In this document: piece by piece, positions 47,901-52,059 of the stretch
Layout of the letters: each line of letters begins with the position of its first letter
How positions within the stretch are numbered: position 1 is the stretch's first letter
Assembly (NCBI GenBank): GCA_022828135.1
Contig: JAJEJB010000037.1
Location: 1-52,059 of the forward strand
Length of the DNA stretch: 52,059 nt
Source of the DNA: Acidimicrobiia bacterium
GTDB taxonomy: Bacteria > Actinomycetota > Acidimicrobiia > Acidimicrobiales > Aldehydirespiratoraceae
Direction of reading: 5' to 3'
Made by a program: the position numbers and the translations under genes
Notes under the pieces: generated by a model
Seen by the model: the letters and a program-made list of their open reading frames with translations, nothing else
Database searches by the model: none
What the model was told of the DNA's origin: nothing

Positions 47901-48348
47901 CATCAGCTGCTATCACGGCGGTCTGGCCCGCGGCGCCCGCGACCGGCTGGTGCAGTCGTTCCAGAAGGGTCGGGGACCCGGGGCCCTCGTGCTGTCGCTG
48001 AAGGCCGGCGGTACCGGTCTGAACCTGACCGCGGCCAACCATGTCGTGCTCTATGACCGCTGGTGGAACCCGGCCGTGGAGGACCAGGCCCGCGACCGGG
48101 CCTGGCGCATCGGCCAGCGCAACACGGTGGTATGCCACCGGCTGGTGTGCCCCGGGACCGTGGACGAGCGGGTCGAGGAGGTCGTGGCGGGCAAGCGCCG
48201 CATCGCCGACATGGTGCTGCCCAAGTCCTCCTCGGTGGGCGACCTCAACAGCGACCAGTTGCGGGCTGCGTTGGGCATCGACCCGGACCTGCTGCTCATC
48301 GACGACAACGGCGACAACGGATCGCATAGTGCGGGAGGCGGCTCGTGA
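44956..48348 (+). CDS. SNF2-family DEAD/DEAH-type helicase-like ATPase
   Basis: The 1130-residue Swi2/Snf2 translocase has a long N-terminal region (1 to about 600) of the SNF2-associated type found in bacterial HepA-like proteins. The ATPase follows: LDMGLGKT (636-643), DEAQ (733-736), LTGTPIENGLGDLW, and in lobe two HGGLARGARDRLVQSF, LKAGGTGLNLTAA and DRWWNP (1034-1039), then RAWRIGQ. An insert rich in Ser, Asn and Ala lies near residue 800-840. Relatives move on double-stranded DNA or recycle RNA polymerase; the exact role is unknown. The stop overlaps the GTG of the next gene (GTGA), so the two are coupled. Confidence 0.93.
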   Translation: MVTTTATATLDPHLALSTDFAEVVRRHVDGLASDADLALLEANTRLWVRALYRLLDDVAESIDSVRATVRGHQRALIVADLEEDYRSIDAVLTTLVGPPRAPLENGASANGRDTGQVELQLSWVPGRIIAWAAGPGRSSDSAPDVLRRLRESGAGTVDWSQHRPVKVPGGARADAVSAPIESCLGWLVALGEAAEEDGIGTSVSWLGLVAALAVRLAAQGRMVPQLKKVRRRYRMDEAEGDGSNGAAAARADSATYVVRWAPALVETDVIAALAESLPGAVAAFENQRDATAFTQAALADIVDAVATEAAERLEAPAPPPVPRTKADVAETALARLDGTPFDVPSRHVADLTRRLDQWARPATESYDRRLRLIVQLDPPDDIGAWHLSVLSESSAGELQPVERALVIASRARRQAVKHQMARLERLFPELVRLGGRRRGEVILNADEAWQLMTETGQILQAVGYDVRVPALSRRRPTPSLRLTSVEAQETVVGARQLADVRWSVAFDDIELTAVEIRELATQARPLVKSRGRWVELDRVDLNEAAAALAERADMTRLTGADMLRHALGLEGSPLAGGTMIAGEGWAAELIRSARHIPAELPTKPDGFNGTLRTYQADALIWLGFLEQAGLGGCLALDMGLGKTPTMLAHIYLTRSKGPSLVAAPPAVVGNWASEARRFVPGLRVVVHHGPNRTPADRVPAMVEGADLVVSTYGTTMRDLDVLEKVEWSTVVLDEAQAIKNPASETAQQLRRLEARCRVTLTGTPIENGLGDLWAIMDFCNPGLLGARNRFIAEMSKVSKSPETNPDGTAGSNGSESSNGSQAPTTAVAAATPKAAAAGEGALAALNGILVFRRTKAEPAIAAELPDRIDELDHCTMTAEQVGLYQAVLDELVARTEVQGAEGGPERKGAVLAAITALKQICNHPVNYEDDGGVLDGRSGKLARLEQIMGQVFAAGERMLIFTHFATWGERLAAHLSEQTGLDISCYHGGLARGARDRLVQSFQKGRGPGALVLSLKAGGTGLNLTAANHVVLYDRWWNPAVEDQARDRAWRIGQRNTVVCHRLVCPGTVDERVEEVVAGKRRIADMVLPKSSSVGDLNSDQLRAALGIDPDLLLIDDNGDNGSHSAGGGS

Positions 48349-48659
48349 ACGCCGCCTCCAACGGTGCCGACGCCGCCCGCAGGCGATCCCGCCGGGGCAG
48401 GGGCAAGGGCACGGCCCCCGGGTCGGCCAAGACCTCCGGCGACTTCTGGGGCTCGCCGCACAAGCTTCCCTCCGTGGAGGAGGTGACGGTCTCGACCGAT
48501 CCGTCCGCGGTGGTCAGGTCCCTCGGGAGGCCCCCGTTCCCCGGCCACGAAGCCGTCAGCGAGTACTACCTGAGAGCCGTCTACGACAACACCGCCAAGC
48601 TGGCCGAAGTTCTAGCCACCGCAGGGGACCTGCTGGAGGGCTCCGCCGACTCCGAATGA
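48345..48659 (+). CDS. Small basic-headed protein coupled to the SNF2 gene, unknown function
   Basis: The 104-residue protein begins with a basic, Ser/Gly-rich head (ARRRSRRGRGKGTAPGSAKTSG) and has a short ordered part (KLPSVEEVTVSTDPSAVVRSLGRPPFPGH, then YYLRAVYDNTAKLAEVLATAG). I do not recognise the family. Its GTG overlaps the SNF2 stop. In other actinobacteria a SWIM zinc-finger gene often accompanies this SNF2 type, but no SWIM motif (CxCx..CxH) is present here. The basic head could bind nucleic acid; this is inference. Confidence 0.75.
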   Translation: MNAASNGADAARRRSRRGRGKGTAPGSAKTSGDFWGSPHKLPSVEEVTVSTDPSAVVRSLGRPPFPGHEAVSEYYLRAVYDNTAKLAEVLATAGDLLEGSADSE

Positions 48660-48729
48660 GCGCTGGCCACCGTAAAATATAAGAACTATCAATAAAGAAC
48701 CTAGTGCGATTGACACCGGGTCAGCGCTC
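48658..48729 (+). promoter_or_regulatory. AT-rich promoter region bounded by an inverted repeat, upstream of ABC permease
   Basis: GAGCGCTGGCC (48658-48668) and GGTCAGCGCTC (48719-48729) form an 11-bp inverted repeat with one G-U pair around an AT-rich block. TTGACA at 48710-48715 is a good -35; the -10 17 bases on (AAACAT, 48733-48738) is poor but ends six bases before the ATG at 48745. Confidence 0.5.
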
Positions 48730-48744
48730 GTCAAACATGGTCGG

Positions 48745-49977
48745 ATGCTTGCCGGCCGCCGGGCGAGATCGCGCCGCGCCACCCTGGCCCGCTTAGGCGG
48801 GATCAGCGTCGGCGGCTCGGCTGTGATCCTCGCCCTGCTCATCGGCGCGGCCATGATCCTCGGCCTGGGCGCCAACCCGCTGGAGGGCTACGGGGAGTTG
48901 CTCAAGGGTGCGTTCGGAGGCACCGAGGAACTGGCCGAATCTGCGGCCAAGGCGATGCCCCTGCTGTTCGTGGGCACGGGCATCTGCGTCGCCTTCCGGG
49001 CCAAGGTGATCAACATCGGCGGGGAGGGCCAGATCATCGCGGGCGGGCTGCTGTCCACGATGACCGCGCTGGCCGTGCCCGACCTGCCGGCGATCATCCT
49101 GATCCCGCTGGTGCTCTTCATGGGGCTCGTCGGCGGAGCGATATGGGGCGGCATACCCGGAGCCCTCAAGGCGTACCTGGGCGTCAACGAGATCCTGTCC
49201 ACCATCATGCTCAACCTCGTAGCCGTGCAGTTGTTCAACTACCTGCTGCGGGCCCCGCTGATGGACCCCAAGCAGATCGAGTTGGGCACCAGGATCCCCC
49301 AGACCAGGCGCCTGTCGGAGAACGCCGACCTGCCGATCCTGATCGAGGGCACCCGTTTCCACCTGGGTGTGGTGGTGGCTCTGATCGCGGCGGCCGTCGC
49401 CTGGTTCTTCCTGTGGCGCACCACCACCGGCTACCGGGTGCGGGCGGTGGGCGCCAGCGCCCCCGCGGCCCGCTACGCGGGGATGCCGGTGAAGCGCATG
49501 ACCATGCTCGCGCTCACCATCAGCGGAGCGCTGGGCGGCCTGGCCGGAGCCTGCCTGGTATTCGGGAGCGAGACCCACCGCCTGCAGACCGAGGGCTTCG
49601 CCACCGGCTTCACCGGCTCGGCCGGCTTCAACGGCATCGTGGCTGCGCTGTTCGGCGGCCTGCACCCGCTGTTCACGATCCCGTCGTCGTTCCTGTTCGG
49701 AGGCCTGCTGGTCGGGGCCAACGCGATGCAGCGGGTCATACAGATCCCGGTGGACCTCGTGATCGGGCTCAACGGCCTGATCGTGGTGTTCGTGGTCAGC
49801 AGCAACACGCTGCGCGAGCGGTTGTCGCGCTACATGTCGATAGCCGGCGAGGCGGCCGAGCACGAAGAGGTGGGCGGCCACCAGGCACCGGTCGTCGATG
49901 AGGCCGGGCCGTCGGAACCCACCGATGCACCCGACGGCGGCGACGACCCGGTCCGCACCCTGGAGAGCGAGCCGTGA
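48745..49977 (+). CDS. BmpC/NupP-type nucleoside ABC transporter permease
   Basis: BPD_transp_2-family permease of 410 residues with about nine to ten membrane helices. Conserved parts are AFRAKVINIGGEGQIIAGG, NEILSTIMLNLVAVQLFNYLL, RAVGASAPAARYAGM and GFNGIVAALFGG. Such proteins pair with a second permease, an ATPase with two nucleotide-binding domains and a BMP-type lipoprotein to import nucleosides. The C-terminal 45 residues form an acidic soluble tail. The TGA overlaps the next permease ATG/GTG. The ATPase gene is not upstream, so it must lie beyond the window end or elsewhere. Confidence 0.92.
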   Translation: MLAGRRARSRRATLARLGGISVGGSAVILALLIGAAMILGLGANPLEGYGELLKGAFGGTEELAESAAKAMPLLFVGTGICVAFRAKVINIGGEGQIIAGGLLSTMTALAVPDLPAIILIPLVLFMGLVGGAIWGGIPGALKAYLGVNEILSTIMLNLVAVQLFNYLLRAPLMDPKQIELGTRIPQTRRLSENADLPILIEGTRFHLGVVVALIAAAVAWFFLWRTTTGYRVRAVGASAPAARYAGMPVKRMTMLALTISGALGGLAGACLVFGSETHRLQTEGFATGFTGSAGFNGIVAALFGGLHPLFTIPSSFLFGGLLVGANAMQRVIQIPVDLVIGLNGLIVVFVVSSNTLRERLSRYMSIAGEAAEHEEVGGHQAPVVDEAGPSEPTDAPDGGDDPVRTLESEP

Positions 49978-50909
49978 CCGACTTCCTGACCGTCACCTTC
50001 ACGGTGGCCACCTTCGCCTCGGGCGTGCGGCTGGCCACCCCGTACCTGCTGGCCGCCCTGGGAGAGACGCTGGGTCAGCGCAGCGGCGTGCTGAACCTCG
50101 GCGTGGACGGGGTGATGCTGCTGGGCGCGTTCTTCTCCTACTGGGCTGTGCTCCAGACCGACAGCATCGCCGTGGGGCTGCTGGTCGGGATCGGAGTGGG
50201 CCTGGTGCTGGGGGTGGTGTACGCCACGGTCACCGTCGTGTTCCGGGCCGAGCAGGGCATCAGCGGGATCGGGATATTCCTGTTCGGGCTGGGCATGAGC
50301 GCATTGCTGTTCGAGGAGTGGGTGGGCACGCCCCGCCCCATTTCGAGCTTCGACAAGCTGGCCATCCCGCTGCTGTCGGACATCCCGAAGATCGGCGACA
50401 TGTTCTTCAACCACAACCTGCTCGTCTACGTGTCGATGCTGCTGGTGCCGGGGCTGACCCTGCTGGTGAACCGCACCACCTTCGGTCTCAACGTCCGAGC
50501 GGTGGGCGAGACACCGGAGGCCGCCGACAGCCTCGGCGTGTCCGTGGCTTGGACCCGGGCCATCTGCATTCTCATCGGCAACGGGCTGGCCGGGCTGGCC
50601 GGGGCCGCGCTGGCCATCGAGATCGGGATCTTCCAGCACAACCTCACCAACCAGATCGGCTTCATCGCGATCGCCCTCGTGTATTTCGGGGCGTGGCGAC
50701 CCACCGGCGTGGTGGCGGGCTCCCTCCTGTACGGGCTGGTCACCTCCACCGTCAACCAGTGGAAGACCGCGGGCCTGGTCACAGGAGCCGCCTCAAGCTT
50801 CACGACCATGGCGCCCGCGCTGCTCACCATCGTCGCGCTGGTGGTGATCGCGCGCCGCACCGCCGCCCAGCCAGCGGCGCTCACGCTGCCGTTCGTGAGG
50901 GGCCACTGA
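49974..50909 (+). CDS. NupQ-type nucleoside ABC transporter permease
   Basis: Second BPD_transp_2 permease, 311 residues and about eight to nine membrane helices. The typical N-terminal LGETLGQRSGVLNLGVDGVML and the later TFGLNVRAVGETPEAADSLG loop (ATPase contact) are clear. FIAIALVYFGAWRPTG matches the conserved end. The start is the GTG at 49974 overlapping the first permease stop. A BMP-family lipoprotein gene follows after 94 bases. That gap holds a small hairpin (CCCGA 50965, TCGGG 50974) and a strong ribosome binding site, allowing separate tuning of the binding protein. Confidence 0.93.
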   Translation: MTDFLTVTFTVATFASGVRLATPYLLAALGETLGQRSGVLNLGVDGVMLLGAFFSYWAVLQTDSIAVGLLVGIGVGLVLGVVYATVTVVFRAEQGISGIGIFLFGLGMSALLFEEWVGTPRPISSFDKLAIPLLSDIPKIGDMFFNHNLLVYVSMLLVPGLTLLVNRTTFGLNVRAVGETPEAADSLGVSVAWTRAICILIGNGLAGLAGAALAIEIGIFQHNLTNQIGFIAIALVYFGAWRPTGVVAGSLLYGLVTSTVNQWKTAGLVTGAASSFTTMAPALLTIVALVVIARRTAAQPAALTLPFVRGH

Positions 50910-51003
50910 TGGTCGCCCCAGTACCCAAGAATCGCCCGGCCCTACCGCCACACAATGAAAGATGCCCGATCATTCGGGACCAAACCCAGGAGGGAAAATA
51001 GCC

Positions 51004-52059
51004 ATGACAAAACGATTGCGATCACTGGTGATCGTGTTCACCGTATTCGGGCTGATCGCAGCCTCATGCGGCGACGATGAGGAGGCCGCCGACGGCGACA
51101 CCGCCGCCGCCCAGGCCGAAGCTGAAGCCGCCGCCGAAGCCGCCGAGGCTGAAGCCGCGGCTGCCGAGGCCGAGGCCGAGGCCGCCCAAGCCGAAGCTGA
51201 TGCGGCCGCCGCTCGGGCCGAAGAGGCTGCTGCCGCCGCCGCCGAGGCCCAGGCTGCCCTCGACGCGGCTATGGCCGAAGCCGAGGGAACGGTAGACCCT
51301 GAGGTCGTCGCTGAACTCGAGGCCGCGCTGGCCGAGGCGGAGGCCGAAGCTGCCGCAGCTGAGGCGGAGGCAGCCGAAGCCGCCGAGGCAGCTGCCGCGG
51401 CTGAGGAGGCTGCTGCCGCGGCCGCCGCCGAGGCAGCGGCTGAGATGGCTGGGCCGGAGCCGCTGCGGGCTGCGGTGGTGACGCCCAGCGCGGAGAACGA
51501 CCTGGCCTTCAGCCAGTCCATCGTCGACGCCCTGCACCGCATGGAGGACGCCCGGCTGCTGAGCGAGGTCGCCATCACGCCGGGCACCTTCATCGTGGAG
51601 GACGCCGGCGTGGCGCTGCGCAACTACGCAGAGGACGGCTACGACCTCGTCATCGCCCACGGCTCCCAGTACGGCGGCCTGCTCGAGGAGATCGCCCCGG
51701 CGTTCCCCGATACCGCTTTCGCGTGGGGAACCTCGGTGGAGACCTTCGGGCAGCCCAACATCTCGGCCTACACGACCAGATCGGACCAGGGCGGCTACGC
51801 CATGGGCGTTATGGCGGCCAGGCTGGCCGGCGGCTCCCCGGTGGGGATCGTAGGACCGATCGAGGTCGGCGACGCCAAGCTGTTCGTGGACGGCTTCCGG
51901 GCCGGTGTGGAGGACGCCGGCGGCACCGCCAACTCGGTGTACACCGACTCCTTCGCCGACGTGCAGCTGGCCGCCGAGGCGGCCCAGTCGTTCATCGACA
52001 ACGGCCACGCCGTGCTGACCGGCACCGCCCAGATGACGGTGGGCGCCATCGGCGTCGCC
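51004..52059 (+). CDS. BMP-family substrate-binding lipoprotein with long Ala/Glu coiled-coil spacer (cut by window end)
   Basis: A frame open to the end of the window (352 codons visible). The N-terminus is a lipoprotein signal (basic head, hydrophobic core, AASC with Cys22). Then comes a stretch of about 120 residues (about 30-150) made almost wholly of Ala, Glu and a few Gln/Asp, broken once by GTVDPEV, which predicts a long alpha-helix or coiled coil. The BMP/PnrA-like binding domain starts near residue 157: AAVVTPSAENDLAFSQS, YDLVIAHGSQYG and FAWGTSVETFGQPNISAYTTRSDQGGYAMG. BMP proteins bind nucleosides. AGGAGGG at 50988-50994 is the ribosome binding site. It follows two nucleoside-type permeases. 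Confidence 0.9.
   Translation, partial: MTKRLRSLVIVFTVFGLIAASCGDDEEAADGDTAAAQAEAEAAAEAAEAEAAAAEAEAEAAQAEADAAAARAEEAAAAAAEAQAALDAAMAEAEGTVDPEVVAELEAALAEAEAEAAAAEAEAAEAAEAAAAAEEAAAAAAAEAAAEMAGPEPLRAAVVTPSAENDLAFSQSIVDALHRMEDARLLSEVAITPGTFIVEDAGVALRNYAEDGYDLVIAHGSQYGGLLEEIAPAFPDTAFAWGTSVETFGQPNISAYTTRSDQGGYAMGVMAARLAGGSPVGIVGPIEVGDAKLFVDGFRAGVEDAGGTANSVYTDSFADVQLAAEAAQSFIDNGHAVLTGTAQMTVGAIGVA

Noticed and set aside
46117..48327. A 736-codon minus-strand frame across the SNF2 gene
   Set aside because: Antisense shadow rich in Gly, Leu, His and Gln with no motif, while the + strand has full helicase motifs.
51064..52008. Minus-strand frame of 314 codons under the BMP lipoprotein
   Set aside because: It is the complement of the Ala/Glu stalk and binding domain; the + strand has a lipobox, ribosome binding site and BMP motifs.
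49974..52059. Assignment of the ABC operon as a sugar (ribose) importer
   Set aside because: The permeases resemble the BPD_transp_2 pair, but the BMP-type binding protein points to nucleosides rather than sugars.

Overview
The window is one continuous stretch of high-GC DNA from an actinomycete-type bacterium (Actinomycetota). The strongest markers are mycothiol synthase (mshD), the bacterial proteasome activator Bpa/PafE, a SepF-based division cluster without FtsA, menaquinone genes, and frequent GTG/TTG starts. The class Acidimicrobiia fits the gene content but is an inference. No tRNA, rRNA or CRISPR array was seen. Every gene-free gap is shorter than 200 bases.

Layout. (1) 1-6992: the downstream end of the division/cell-wall cluster, ftsZ-pgeF-yggS-sepF-yggT-divIVA-traR/dksA-lspA-rluD, all on the + strand with short gaps or overlaps. 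(2) 6989-12120: an osmolyte module. A minus-strand gene encodes a ProX-type betaine-binding domain fused to a GluR0-like ligand-gated potassium channel. Divergent from it are a BCCT betaine transporter and a membrane-anchored ProX-like binding protein. A 14-bp LacI-type palindrome lies between the two directions, and a long hairpin ends the operon. (3) 12174-14397: an Rrf2 regulator divergent from a phosphodiesterase-like gene, then bpa. (4) 14525-21224: dnaE, a conserved unknown, a nitroreductase, and a DUF35/thiolase pair. (5) 21277-28883: an accessory segment with a 1734-residue exonuclease-RecQ-UvrD fusion, a frameshifted DUF222/HNH nuclease gene and a Phd/VapC toxin-antitoxin pair. (6) 28925-35820: yyaL, an orphan response regulator, menA, a YbaK deacylase, menG, a small membrane protein, mshD and nth. 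(7) 35841-41124: hisD-hisC-hisB-hisH-hisA-hisF. (8) 41280-48659: indolepyruvate:ferredoxin oxidoreductase and a SNF2 ATPase with a small partner. (9) 48745-end: two nucleoside-type ABC permeases and a BMP-family lipoprotein cut by the window end.

The most novel part is the osmolyte module. Both ProX-like domains keep the three tryptophans that form the betaine aromatic box in E. coli ProX, and the BCCT protein keeps the betaine-binding WWxxW motif. The channel carries the TVGYGD potassium filter between two halves of an amino-acid-type binding domain. Together they suggest that external compatible solute controls potassium flux next to betaine uptake. This is a hypothesis.

Two genome-scale habits also show. 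Six copies of a 38-66 bp intergenic repeat are scattered through the window. Many genes have a TANNNT-like -10 element ending 6-8 bases before the start codon, as expected for leaderless transcripts.
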